Shown here one piece after another: positions 20,601 to 28,143 of a stretch of DNA of 64,000 nt. Under the pieces are notes generated by a model that searched no databases, was not told the DNA's origin, and saw only the letters and a list, made by a program, of their open reading frames with translations. Positions within the stretch are counted from its first letter, which is position 1. Each line of letters starts with the position of its first letter. The translations under genes were made by a program, and so were the position numbers. Source of the stretch: Salinimicrobium catena (lineage in GTDB: Bacteria; Bacteroidota; Bacteroidia; Flavobacteriales; Flavobacteriaceae); contig NZ_FNGG01000004.1 of the NCBI RefSeq assembly GCF_900102915.1, positions 186,001 to 250,000 of the forward strand. Reading direction: 5' to 3'.

Positions 20601-20939
20601 CAACCAAACACTACCAGAGCCAGAGCAGATTTCTACGGTGGTGCTTACTACTGGGGTAACTCAAGCAGAAACCCTAACCAGATCAACGTATATGACGCCT
20701 CTTACGTAAAATTAAGAGAACTTGCATTAACCTATAAGATGCCAGTTAAGCAGTGGTTTGGAGATATGATTACAGCAGGTAATGTTTCCTTGATAGGAAG
20801 AAACCTTTGGATCATTGATAAGAATGTACCTTTCGCCGATCCAGAATCTGGATTAGGTGCAGGTAATGCTCAGGGATATCTATCAGGTTCTTACCCAACT
20901 CTGAAGACTATTGGTCTTAACGTACAATTCGAATTTTAA
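17685..20939 (+). CDS. SusC/RagA family TonB-dependent outer-membrane transporter
   Basis: A 1084-residue TonB-dependent porin that, with its SusD partner, imports glycans or peptides across the outer membrane. Order of parts: signal peptide (about 1-23, ending TFA before QEQ), carboxypeptidase-D-like regulatory domain (about 27-105, ISGTVTDDSG.PLPGVNV), plug domain (about 110-250, LIRGVSSLTGNNQPLFVIDG), and a 22-strand type barrel ending in an aromatic C-terminus (VQFEF). The ATG at 17685 is chosen over an in-frame TTG at 17652 because the signal peptide starts there. It is paired with susD 11 bases downstream. No glycoside hydrolase, sulfatase or regulator is next to it, so the substrate cannot be guessed. 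Confidence 0.95.
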   Translation: MKAKFSGILTLLLALVVQITFAQEQRTISGTVTDDSGMPLPGVNVLVQGTTRGVQTDFDGNYSIQASAGEVLVFSFLGMQTREYTVANVDTIDVVLEPDTAQLEEVVVTALGISREKRSIGYATQEVAGEEVSTVKTDNVINNLSGKVSGVQIKANNNFGGSANFLIRGVSSLTGNNQPLFVIDGIPISNAINNTDAQRGGSTGYDYGNAASDINPEDVASINVLKGAAASAIYGSRGANGVVIITTKSGQRGVAKVTVSSGVTVGEIDRSTFLEYQDGYGAGYGPYYGAPNFDGYFERFDVNGDGTIDDVVPTYDDASYGAPLDGRMVYQWDAFVPDHANYLQATPYLPGETTPADFFETSYQFNNSVAVSGGSEKMTYRLGYTNFDQTGMLPNSNLNKNSFNLNGDIQVTDNLKAGASANFIVQRTKGRNSTGYSDNLMSQFRQWWQVNVDMDSQREIFEQTGQNVSWNHEGGMGGSYLQPHYWDNPYWTRYKNFQTDRRNRFYGNLFATYTVTDWLDVTAKGAVDTYKELREERRAIGSVGAPFGVLRDTESSGYDRKDVDFTEYNYDLMANIDKDFGEDVSLAGVAGINLRRETYSYYHQSTAGGLIAPGIFALSNSVNTNPKPVEVLQEKEVVGYYGQASLGYQNTAYLDGTYRYDVSSALPPDENGYGYFAVSSSLIFSNLFDSNWFSFGKLRAGYAEVGNDLPANNVYDTYNILNNFGSSALFSFPGTKQNQDLVPERTKEIEVGLETRMWNNRVGLDLTWYKKNTENQLMPVSLSTATGFSRRWVNAGELQNKGVEARLHLVPVTNDDFTWTVDFNWSKNENLVVDLYGDQENLVLASYQGGVSLNATVGQPYNTLRGTGYEYLNGQRVVNSSGYYKAVSDQVIGDANPDWNGGISNKLAYKNLALSFLIDVQQGGDVFSLDLHYGQGTGLPDYTGGLNELGNPVRDPVSEGGGILNEGVTEDGQPNTTRARADFYGGAYYWGNSSRNPNQINVYDASYVKLRELALTYKMPVKQWFGDMITAGNVSLIGRNLWIIDKNVPFADPESGLGAGNAQGYLSGSYPTLKTIGLNVQFEF

Positions 20940-20950
20940 TTTTAAACAAA

Positions 20951-22369
20951 ATGAAAAAGACATTCTTAACTATATTTTGTTTTAGCATTCTCCTCACCTC
21001 GTGTGAAGTTGATGAAGGCTTGAACATTGACCAGAAAAATCCTACGGAAGTACCGGCGAGTGGACTTTTCACGAATGCGACTAGAAATTTCTTTGACCTG
21101 ATGCAATCAGCGAGTGTAAATTTCAACGTTTTCCGTCTCTACTCTCAGTATTGGGCTCAAACAACTTATCCTGATGAGAGCCAGTACAACCAGGTCACCA
21201 GAAATATTGGTGGTAACATTTGGAACACAATTTATCGTGATGTTCTACAGGACCTAAAAGGTGCAAGAGAAAGCCTTGAAGCTGCCGAAAATCCTGAGAA
21301 CCTTCAGAATAAGCTCGCCATTATAGAATTCATGGAAGTTTATGCTTATTCTGTATTGGTAGATACTTTTGGAGATGTTCCTTATACTGAGGCATTAGAT
21401 CCAACAAACCCATCTCCTGCTTACGATGATGCTGCGACTATATATGCAGATCTTCTTAGCCGTTTAGATGCTGCGATCACGCAAATGAACCCTGGACAGG
21501 GTGGTTTTGAAGCTTCACAGGATCCTGTTTATGATGGAAATGTTGCTTTGTGGCAAAAAGCAGCCAATTCTTTAAGATTAAGATTGGCTATGCGCCTTGT
21601 AGATGTAAACCCATCTGTGGCTCAAGCTACTGCAGAAGAAGCTGCCAATGCACCATTAATAACTGACAATTCTGAGAACTTTGGTATTCAATACCTGGGA
21701 GGTGCTCCAAACACCAACCCTGTATGGGTTTCGTTGGTACAAAGTGGACGTACAGATTTTGTTGGTGCCAATACTTTAGTAGATGAACTACAAGCACTTG
21801 ATGATCCAAGACTGGAAGCCTATTTCCAACCTGTAGATGGTCAATATATTGGAGGTGTTTATGGAACCGCCAATTCACCTTCCAGCTTCTCTCTACCAGG
21901 AGAAATGCTATATGATCCTACCTTACCCGGAAACATCATTACAGCTGCCGAAATTCACTTCTTGCTTGCAGAAGCTGCAGCCAGAGGTTACGCCGTAGGA
22001 GGAACTGCTCAAGAATTTTTCGAAGAAGGTGTTGAACTTTCCATTTTGGAATGGGGAGGTGATCCAGCAGAAGCAGCAGCTTATGCAGCAACTGCATGGA
22101 GTGAAACTCCAGGAGCTACTGAACTTGAAAAAATAGCTTATCAAAAATGGATAGCTCTTTACAACAATGGTTTTGAAGGATGGACCGTTTGGAGACTTTT
22201 CGAATCACTTCCATTCAATGCTCCTGAGGATATGACCTTAGAAGATGTTCCTAACAGATTCCTTTATCCAGTTTCAGAAGCTACATTGAATCCAGAAGGA
22301 TATGAAGCAGCCGCTTCTGCAATTGGGGGAGATACTAAATCAAACACAATCTTTTGGGATGTTAACTAA
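20951..22369 (+). CDS. SusD/RagB family substrate-binding lipoprotein
   Basis: 472-residue surface lipoprotein forming a lid on the SusC barrel. The lipobox LLTSC puts the lipidated cysteine at residue 18. The N-terminal part (LNIDQKNPTEVPASGLFTNA) and length resemble the SusD-like_2 subgroup. Several alanine-rich helices follow, as in the TPR-like SusD core. Co-transcribed with susC and closed by a terminator 25 bases after the stop. Confidence 0.93.
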   Translation: MKKTFLTIFCFSILLTSCEVDEGLNIDQKNPTEVPASGLFTNATRNFFDLMQSASVNFNVFRLYSQYWAQTTYPDESQYNQVTRNIGGNIWNTIYRDVLQDLKGARESLEAAENPENLQNKLAIIEFMEVYAYSVLVDTFGDVPYTEALDPTNPSPAYDDAATIYADLLSRLDAAITQMNPGQGGFEASQDPVYDGNVALWQKAANSLRLRLAMRLVDVNPSVAQATAEEAANAPLITDNSENFGIQYLGGAPNTNPVWVSLVQSGRTDFVGANTLVDELQALDDPRLEAYFQPVDGQYIGGVYGTANSPSSFSLPGEMLYDPTLPGNIITAAEIHFLLAEAAARGYAVGGTAQEFFEEGVELSILEWGGDPAEAAAYAATAWSETPGATELEKIAYQKWIALYNNGFEGWTVWRLFESLPFNAPEDMTLEDVPNRFLYPVSEATLNPEGYEAAASAIGGDTKSNTIFWDVN

Positions 22370-22393
22370 TTAGTCTATATCTCATTCATTGGG

Positions 22394-22426
22394 AAAAAGC
22401 TACCGATTATTCGGTAGCTTTTTTTT
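22394..22426 (+). terminator. Terminator of the susCD operon
   Basis: Inverted repeat aaaaagctaccga/tcggtagcttttt (22394-22406 with 22411-22423) closing a 4-base loop and running into eight T residues on the plus strand. A textbook intrinsic terminator just after susD. Confidence 0.92.
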
Positions 22427-22862
22427 ATCCGAGTTCTATATTATGATTAAGAGAAAGATTCTGATCCGCATGCCAACCATATTCGGCGAAAAATTATGTA
22501 AGCAGGATAAATTCAAAAGAAGAGATTTTCCCTTTCACCATACTTTGAAGTTACTACATGCTCATTGAAGAATTCTAAAGGAAGAGTTATGTAAATAACT
22601 ATCCCCACCAAGAGCCGAGTATCACAAGACATTTGTCTTATTTTGACTAAAAGGTTAATAGAGAAGAAAAATCTCGAAATGCAAAATATAATCTCTCATA
22701 ATCATCAACCCCGATAGTATTAGAAAAAATATAAAGGATAATAAAAGATGCTATGAAATATTTATGACCTTATCATTAATTTACAGTATTTTCACTATAT
22801 TACGTTTCGCTTAGTAAAAAATCCCTACATCCAATTTAATTTTTAACTTATTTAATAGAAAG
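22427..22862. other. Intergenic region, 436 bases, no gene recognised
   Basis: AT-rich gap between the susCD terminator and the first secreted paralog. A 41-codon frame at about 22442 has no recognisable features. A weak -7-like TACGTTTC lies near 22801, roughly 55 bases before the next gene. Nothing else was seen on either strand. Confidence 0.4.
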
Positions 22863-23546
22863 ATGAAAAAAAACTTTTTAACCCTGATGCTATTGCTTCC
22901 GTTTACACTTATAGCACAAAACCGGAATTTAGGACCTAAGAGTAATATGTTTATGAACAATCTCGAAGATTTCGCTTTGCAGAAGATCGATAAAGTCTTC
23001 ACCAGCGAGTACTCCAATAATGTCAGTGGCAAAATGTACCTTTTTGATGAATGGCAAAATTGTGTAGTCAGGACTAACTTAAAGGAAGAGGGTCTTAATT
23101 TTACAGTACCTTGTAATTACAACCTTTATACCGACAAATTCGAAATGAAAATTGACGGTGAAAAATATTTCCTAAAAAAAGAAGCAGTAGTAGAAATTAT
23201 CAAAGGTAACAGAATCTTTGTTCCTATTGATGATGAGATAAAAGGGGAAGCAAGAAACTATATGGAAATCCTGGGAACCGGTGAAAAATATGATCTTGTT
23301 AATGTATACGAGCTTAAAATAAAAGATGTACAATCAAAAAGGTCTTTAGGACTTTATGAGAAAAAGATCTCAACCACAGATAAGATGTTTTTTCTGGATC
23401 AGAAAAATCAAGCGCTAATTGAAGTTCCACGAAGAAAAAAGAAAATTTACAAATTGTTGGATCTTAGTGCTCAAGAGAAAGAGGAGATAGACGGAAATAT
23501 TAAACGTACAAAAAACCTCATCAAGGCGGTTGAACTAGCAGGTTAA
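22863..23546 (+). CDS. Secreted protein of unknown function, paralog A
   Basis: 227 residues with a signal peptide of about 18 residues (LLLPFTLIAQ). I do not recognise a characterised function. It is clearly homologous along its whole length to the next gene; shared landmarks are SEYSNNVSGKMYLFDEW, CVV.TNLKE, CNYNLYTDKFEMKIDGE, ELKIKDV and the C-terminal IKRTKNLI.AVELAG. Two cysteines (in NCVV and PCNYN) are conserved in both copies and could form a disulfide. The middle resembles a widespread Bacteroidota pattern of secreted proteins in which a deposited element (G.YLF/Y.N.Y.D.FE) is followed by a hydrophobic beta-rich part. Envelope location is inferred. Confidence 0.75.
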   Translation: MKKNFLTLMLLLPFTLIAQNRNLGPKSNMFMNNLEDFALQKIDKVFTSEYSNNVSGKMYLFDEWQNCVVRTNLKEEGLNFTVPCNYNLYTDKFEMKIDGEKYFLKKEAVVEIIKGNRIFVPIDDEIKGEARNYMEILGTGEKYDLVNVYELKIKDVQSKRSLGLYEKKISTTDKMFFLDQKNQALIEVPRRKKKIYKLLDLSAQEKEEIDGNIKRTKNLIKAVELAG

Positions 23547-23611
23547 AAGCTTCAAAGATCATTGGCAGTCATTTAAGGCGTCACAATTCACAAAACTTTA
23601 AAGACAATCAG

Positions 23612-24271
23612 ATGAAAAATATCAGCTTAATAGCATTCCTTCTCTTCACTAATTTCATTTTCGCCCAAACAGCAATAGGTGCCTTTAGCACCAGGGAATA
23701 TCATAATGTTGAAAATCTATACTACAGTGAATATACCAATGAAGTAACAGGAGATCTGTACCTTTTTGAAGACTGGAAAAAATGTGTTGTCAACACTAAT
23801 CTGAAGGAAGATGGTCTAACCTTAAATTTGGTTTGCAATTACAACCTGTTTACAGATCAGTTTGAAATGAAAATTGATAATGAAATCCATTATTTGAAAA
23901 AGGAAAACATCGTAAGTATTTGGAATGGCCAAAATTTTTTTAAACCGGTCAGTAATGGTGAAGAGGAAGAGACAAGAAACTATCTAGAACTATTAGCGAC
24001 TGGAAATAAATTTGATCTTGCAACTGTTCACTATTTGAAAATTAAAGATGTACCCAACAAAAAAGCTTTAGGAATTTTCAAAAAAAGAATTTCAAAACAT
24101 AATAAGTTGTTCTTGGTGGACAAAACAACTGGTGAATTAATGGAAATTCCAAAATCACAAAGAAAGATCTATAAACTCCTGGATCTCAATAAAGATGAGA
24201 TAAAGAAAATTCCAGGAAATATTAAAAGAACAGAGAACTTGATCGAAGCCGTAGAGTTGGCGGGAATCTAA
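23612..24271 (+). CDS. Secreted protein of unknown function, paralog B
   Basis: 219 residues with a signal peptide of about 18 residues (LLFTNFIFAQ). It aligns with the preceding gene throughout, with roughly half the residues identical by eye; SEYTNEVTGDLYLFEDW, CNYNLFTDQFEMKIDNE and GNIKRTENLIEAVELAG are the best blocks. It lies 65 bases downstream with no terminator between them, so both are probably co-transcribed; a terminator follows this copy. The first copy has an N-terminal insert (about residues 21-40) that this one lacks. Function unknown. Confidence 0.75.
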   Translation: MKNISLIAFLLFTNFIFAQTAIGAFSTREYHNVENLYYSEYTNEVTGDLYLFEDWKKCVVNTNLKEDGLTLNLVCNYNLFTDQFEMKIDNEIHYLKKENIVSIWNGQNFFKPVSNGEEEETRNYLELLATGNKFDLATVHYLKIKDVPNKKALGIFKKRISKHNKLFLVDKTTGELMEIPKSQRKIYKLLDLNKDEIKKIPGNIKRTENLIEAVELAGI

Positions 24272-24287
24272 CAAACACCAAAATCAG

Positions 24288-24314
24288 AAAACCACCTCTC
24301 GGGGTGGTTTTTTT
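24288..24314 (+). terminator. Terminator after the paralog pair
   Basis: Stem AAAACCACC/GGTGGTTTT (24288-24296 with 24303-24311), 6-base loop, followed by a T run on the plus strand. It lies 17 bases after the second secreted paralog. Confidence 0.9.
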
Positions 24315-24345
24315 ATGCCCTGTTATTAAAGAGCAATAATAACTC

Positions 24346-24353
24346 TATCTTTG
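24346..24353 (+). promoter_or_regulatory. -7 box of rlmB, four bases before the start codon
   Basis: TATCTTTG is a perfect match to TAnnTTTG and lies only 4 bases before the rlmB ATG. A TTA at 24323-24325 gives a 20-base spacer to a -33-like element. The predicted transcript start falls at or inside the start codon, so the mRNA is probably leaderless. Confidence 0.6.
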
Positions 24354-24357
24354 CAGC

Positions 24358-25092
24358 ATGACAGATACTACTACCATCTTCGGAATAAGAGCTGTAATTG
24401 AGGCCATCCAGAACAACAAGACCATCGATAAGATCTTTATTCAAAAAGGGCTTAGCGGACATCTTTTTCAGGAGCTCCAACGACATCTTCACGGTGGGGA
24501 ATACAATATCTCCTATGTACCCATAGAAAAGCTTAACAGGCTGGCTAAAGGAAACCACCAGGGCGTGGTTGCAAAGATCTCTCCTGTTGCCTTTGCAGAC
24601 CTGGAAGAGGTGGTATTAAAGGCGCAGGAACAAGAAACTGCTCCTTTGTTTTTATTGCTGGACCAGATCGATGATGTTCGAAATTTTGGAGCTATAATAA
24701 GGACCGCAGAATGCTGTGGCGTGAACGGGATCGTGGTACAGAAAAAAGGGGGTGCGCCAATAACAGCCGATACAGTAAAAACCTCAGCCGGAGCTATTTT
24801 TAATGTGCCCATCATAAAGGTGGATCATATCAAGGATGCTATCTATTATATGCAGGCTTCCGGAATTAAAGTGGTTGCCGCTACCGAAAAAACAGAAGAC
24901 CTGATCTACTCAAAAGACCTGTCAGAACCAGTGGCATTAGTAATGGGCAATGAAGGCAAAGGCATCTCCCCTTCCGTGTTAAAAATAGTGGATGAAAAAG
25001 CCAAATTACCTTTGCAGGGAAGCATAGGTTCATTGAATGTTTCTGTAGCTTGCGGAGCTTTTCTATATGAAGCGGTAAGGCAACGGCTGTAG
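24358..25092 (+). CDS. rlmB: 23S rRNA (guanosine-2'-O-)-methyltransferase RlmB / TrmH family
   Basis: SPOUT-class methyltransferase that uses S-adenosylmethionine to modify a ribose 2'-OH; the RlmB group acts on G2251 in the 23S P loop. 244 residues: an N-terminal L30e-like substrate-binding domain (1-80, TTIFGIRAVIEAI) and the knotted catalytic domain with the motifs DDVRNFGAIIRTAE, VMGNEGKGIS and SLNVSVACGAFLYE. The catalytic Arg and Asn are present. The exact rRNA site is inferred from the family. Confidence 0.92.
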   Translation: MTDTTTIFGIRAVIEAIQNNKTIDKIFIQKGLSGHLFQELQRHLHGGEYNISYVPIEKLNRLAKGNHQGVVAKISPVAFADLEEVVLKAQEQETAPLFLLLDQIDDVRNFGAIIRTAECCGVNGIVVQKKGGAPITADTVKTSAGAIFNVPIIKVDHIKDAIYYMQASGIKVVAATEKTEDLIYSKDLSEPVALVMGNEGKGISPSVLKIVDEKAKLPLQGSIGSLNVSVACGAFLYEAVRQRL

Positions 25093-25113
25093 ACGAAGAA
25101 AAAATAGAAAACT

Positions 25114-25147
25114 AAGAAAGGAGGATCAGGTAGGATCTTCCTTTCTT
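25114..25147. terminator. Bidirectional terminator between rlmB and rhomboid gene
   Basis: A 14-bp stem with one G-T pair (25114-25127 with 25134-25147, 6-base loop) lies between the convergent rlmB and rhomboid genes. It overlaps the last codons of the rhomboid gene. The minus-strand exit is T-rich (AGTTTTCTATTTTTTC), the plus-strand exit less so. Confidence 0.7.
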
Positions 25148-25854
25148 GTTTCTTTAAAGTGATAAATATATTCGCTCTCCTCCTCTGCTTCGGGGTGTTC
25201 TATGAAGTTTCCATTCTCATCAAAGTGTTTCATGAACGGATCATTTTCAGCATTATATGATTCCCTCTCCCATTCATACTTTGGAGGGCGGGCAATGTCT
25301 TTCTTATAGATCACGGCAAAAAGCAGCCCGGTAACAAGACCCGATAAATGCCCTTCCCACGAAATTTCAGGATCAATTGGAGCGACATACCATAACAGGC
25401 CACCGTAAAGAAAAACCACAATAAGGGAGAGAGCCACCAGTCGATAATGCTTTGAAAAGATCCCTTTGAAGAAGAGAAATCCCGCAAGCATATAAATGAT
25501 CCCGCTGGCGCCAATATGAAACGCCGGCCTGCCGATCACCCAGGTGAGTAATCCGGTCAAAAGGAGTCCGTAGCCCAGTATTTTCCAGCTAAGCTTTCTA
25601 TAGAAATAAAAAAGAGAAAGAGAAAGCACAAAAAGGGGAATGGTATTATGAAAAAGGTGCTTGATATCGCTATGAACAAAAGGTGAAATGAAGATTCCTC
25701 TCAACCCCTCAACAGTTCTTGGATAGACCCCGTAATCATTAAAATCCCACCCGAACCTTATCTCTGCCCAAAAGACGATCCAAATGATCAATACAAAGGC
25801 TAACGGATATCCCAGCACGCCGGGGGTAAATATAAATGGATCTCTTTGCTTCAC
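25126..25854 (-). CDS. Rhomboid family intramembrane serine protease
   Basis: 242 residues with about six membrane segments in residues 10-190. The catalytic serine is in GASG (FHIGASGIIYMLAG) and the catalytic histidine in WEGHLSGLVTG; the HLFHNTIPLF segment in the second helix matches the rhomboid HxxxN region. A charged cytoplasmic-type tail of about 55 residues follows. It cleaves transmembrane substrates within the bilayer; its targets here are unknown. The start is GTG at 25854. Confidence 0.93.
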   Translation of the reverse strand: MKQRDPFIFTPGVLGYPLAFVLIIWIVFWAEIRFGWDFNDYGVYPRTVEGLRGIFISPFVHSDIKHLFHNTIPLFVLSLSLFYFYRKLSWKILGYGLLLTGLLTWVIGRPAFHIGASGIIYMLAGFLFFKGIFSKHYRLVALSLIVVFLYGGLLWYVAPIDPEISWEGHLSGLVTGLLFAVIYKKDIARPPKYEWERESYNAENDPFMKHFDENGNFIEHPEAEEESEYIYHFKETRKEDPT

Positions 25855-26020
25855 TCTATGAACCTGTTTTCAATTATTTATTTTCAAAAATTCAGCCATT
25901 TACTTCCATGTTGAGAACTGCAGTACATCATGACCGAATTCTCATAAAAATACTCATTTTAATGACAGGAAGTCAGCCGGTTTTACACCACGAGCTATTT
26001 CCTTCTCCAGAGCAAATTAG

Positions 26021-26028
26021 TATTTTTA
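26021..26028 (+). promoter_or_regulatory. -7-like box of rarA, four bases before the start codon
   Basis: TATTTTTA differs from TAnnTTTG in the last base only and lies 4 bases before the rarA ATG, exactly the spacing seen at rlmB. The mRNA is probably leaderless. No clear TTG was found at -33. Confidence 0.45.
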
Positions 26029-26032
26029 CGAC

Positions 26033-27310
26033 ATGAACAAACCATTGGCAGAACGACTGCGCCCCCGCAGTTTAGATGATTATTTAAGTCAGCAGCACCT
26101 GGTGGGACCCGATGCTGCTCTAAGAAAGCAGATCAAGAATGACATTATTCCCAGCATGATTTTTTGGGGGCCACCCGGAGTGGGAAAAACCACCCTCGCT
26201 AATATTATCGCCAATGAATCGGGGCGGCCGTTCTTTACCCTTAGCGCCATTAGCAGCGGGGTAAAAGATGTTCGGGAGGTGATCGAAAAAGCCAAACAAA
26301 GTGAAGGTTTGTTCACTACCAAGAATCCTATCCTGTTCATTGATGAGATCCACCGCTTCAGCAAAAGTCAGCAGGATTCACTTTTAGGAGCCGTAGAAAA
26401 AGGATGGGTGACCCTGATAGGTGCCACTACCGAAAATCCGAGTTTCGAAGTTATTCCCGCATTGCTTTCCCGAAGCCAGGTATATGTCCTCAATTCTTTC
26501 TCAAAGGACGATCTGATAGCACTTCTTGAGCGGGCGATGAAGGAAGACGAGCTCCTTCAGAAGAAAAAAATAAAGTTATCCGAGATAGAAGCATTACTGA
26601 GGCTTAGTGGCGGTGACGCCAGGAAAATGCTGAACATTTTCGAGCTTCTGGTCACCTCCGAAGAAACCGATTCCGTAGAGATCACCAATGAGATGGTTCT
26701 CAAAAAAGTGCAGCAAAACACGGTTTTGTACGACAAGACCGGGGAGCAGCATTATGACATCATTTCGGCATTTATAAAATCAATTCGCGGAAGCGATCCC
26801 AACGCGGCGGTCTATTGGCTGGCTCGCATGATAGAGGGAGGGGAAGATGTTAAGTTCATCGCACGGCGGTTGCTTATCCTGGCCAGTGAAGATATAGGCA
26901 ACGCCAATCCCACCGCGCTTATCATGGCCAACAACACCTTTCAGGCGGTTTCTACGATTGGTTATCCTGAATCGAAGATCATTTTGAGCCAGTGCTGCAT
27001 CTATCTGGCTACTTCGCCTAAAAGCAATGCCTCCTATATGGCCATTAATGAGGCACAGGCTCTGGTCAAAAAAACAGGTAACCTTCCGGTGCCCTTATCC
27101 ATTCGAAATGCACCCACAAAGCTCATGAAAGATCTGGGCTATGGCGAAGATTACAAATACGCCCATAGTCATGAGGGAAATTTTGCGGAAGCTGAATTTC
27201 TTCCCAAAGAGATCTCCAACACAACTCTTTTCAAGCCCGGAAATAACCAGCGCGAATTGGCACAAAGAGAATTTCTGAAGAAACGCTGGAAGAACAAATA
27301 CGGTTATTGA
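26033..27310 (+). CDS. rarA: Replication-associated recombination protein A (RarA/MgsA), AAA+ ATPase
   Basis: 425 residues. The clamp-loader-like ATPase domain has Walker A FWGPPGVGKTTLANII at about residues 43-58, Walker B PILFIDEIHRFSKSQQ and sensor GATTENPSFEV. The C-terminal half contains the family tetramerisation region (SDPNAAVYWLARMIEGGED). It acts at stalled replication forks together with SSB. The last 7 bases overlap the convergent gene at 27304. Confidence 0.96.
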   Translation: MNKPLAERLRPRSLDDYLSQQHLVGPDAALRKQIKNDIIPSMIFWGPPGVGKTTLANIIANESGRPFFTLSAISSGVKDVREVIEKAKQSEGLFTTKNPILFIDEIHRFSKSQQDSLLGAVEKGWVTLIGATTENPSFEVIPALLSRSQVYVLNSFSKDDLIALLERAMKEDELLQKKKIKLSEIEALLRLSGGDARKMLNIFELLVTSEETDSVEITNEMVLKKVQQNTVLYDKTGEQHYDIISAFIKSIRGSDPNAAVYWLARMIEGGEDVKFIARRLLILASEDIGNANPTALIMANNTFQAVSTIGYPESKIILSQCCIYLATSPKSNASYMAINEAQALVKKTGNLPVPLSIRNAPTKLMKDLGYGEDYKYAHSHEGNFAEAEFLPKEISNTTLFKPGNNQRELAQREFLKKRWKNKYGY

Positions 27311-28143
27311 TCTTTCCTGTAAGTAACCGTAATCACCTGACCGCTGTTTGCGTCAAAGTATTCGGCAACGAGATTTCCTTGTGCATCAAAATAGGCATTT
27401 CCATTCCCCGAAGCTGAAGAATAGAGGTAATTTTCCCCACTGCCAGAATTGATAAGTTTAGCAAAGACTTCTGTCTCTCCCTTTTTAAATAGGTCAAATC
27501 CCACTGCAGTCTTTTTCAACTCATAGGACACCGCTCCGTTCATATAGGTTCCGGCAACGGTTTTCCTATTCCGTGTTTTAGCGGGCTTTTTTAGCTCTTC
27601 CCTTTCTTCGGAAGTAACCACAGGATCTACAATGACTTCGGCAGGAAGTGAATCTACTTCAGAAGCTTCTTCGTAAGCTTCTTTTTCTTCCACGGAAACT
27701 ACAGGGTCTATCACAACTTCTCCCGAAAAACTATGCTGCAACTCCTCAATGGATTTAAAGGCATCCCTAAGTGCTTCGTGATAAGAATCTTTATAATCTT
27801 TTTCTCTACTGGTCCCGGTTCTTGAGGTGAATACCACTTCCTTTTTACAGTCTCTCAAAGTCACATAGACTTTAGAACTAAAAATACTGCTCTCATCATG
27901 CACATTGGCATCAAGGATTTCACAAGGCTGCACCCCTTCTGGAGTAGGTTCTTCGTAAAGGGCCGTAAATCCGAATTTTTCAAATAGAAAGGCTGTCAAC
28001 GCGTTCAACTGGTATTGATTGTCCTCGTTAAGGAAATCGAATTTTTCAGGCACCCGTACATACTGGTATTGATCCAGCTCCTGCCCTGCTGCACCTATAG
28101 AAATATTTACAAATAAAACGGCCGTAAAAATCAACTTTTTCAT
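27304..28143 (-). CDS. Secreted protein of unknown function with internal repeat
   Basis: 279 residues, signal peptide of about 19 residues (ISIGAAGQE). I do not recognise a named family. Residues about 25-130 form a compact domain; an acidic linker follows with two copies of a VVIDPVVS.EE-type repeat (near 143 and 170); the last 80 residues are beta-rich (GTYMNGAVSYELKKTAVGFD). Its ATG overlaps the stop of the DUF5723 gene by 4 bases, so the two are translationally coupled and probably act together in the envelope. Confidence 0.75.
   Translation of the reverse strand: MKKLIFTAVLFVNISIGAAGQELDQYQYVRVPEKFDFLNEDNQYQLNALTAFLFEKFGFTALYEEPTPEGVQPCEILDANVHDESSIFSSKVYVTLRDCKKEVVFTSRTGTSREKDYKDSYHEALRDAFKSIEELQHSFSGEVVIDPVVSVEEKEAYEEASEVDSLPAEVIVDPVVTSEEREELKKPAKTRNRKTVAGTYMNGAVSYELKKTAVGFDLFKKGETEVFAKLINSGSGENYLYSSASGNGNAYFDAQGNLVAEYFDANSGQVITVTYRKDQ

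Noticed and set aside
22442-22567. 41-codon frame in the susD-paralog gap
   Set aside because: No recognisable sequence, no -7 box or signal peptide; best explained by chance.
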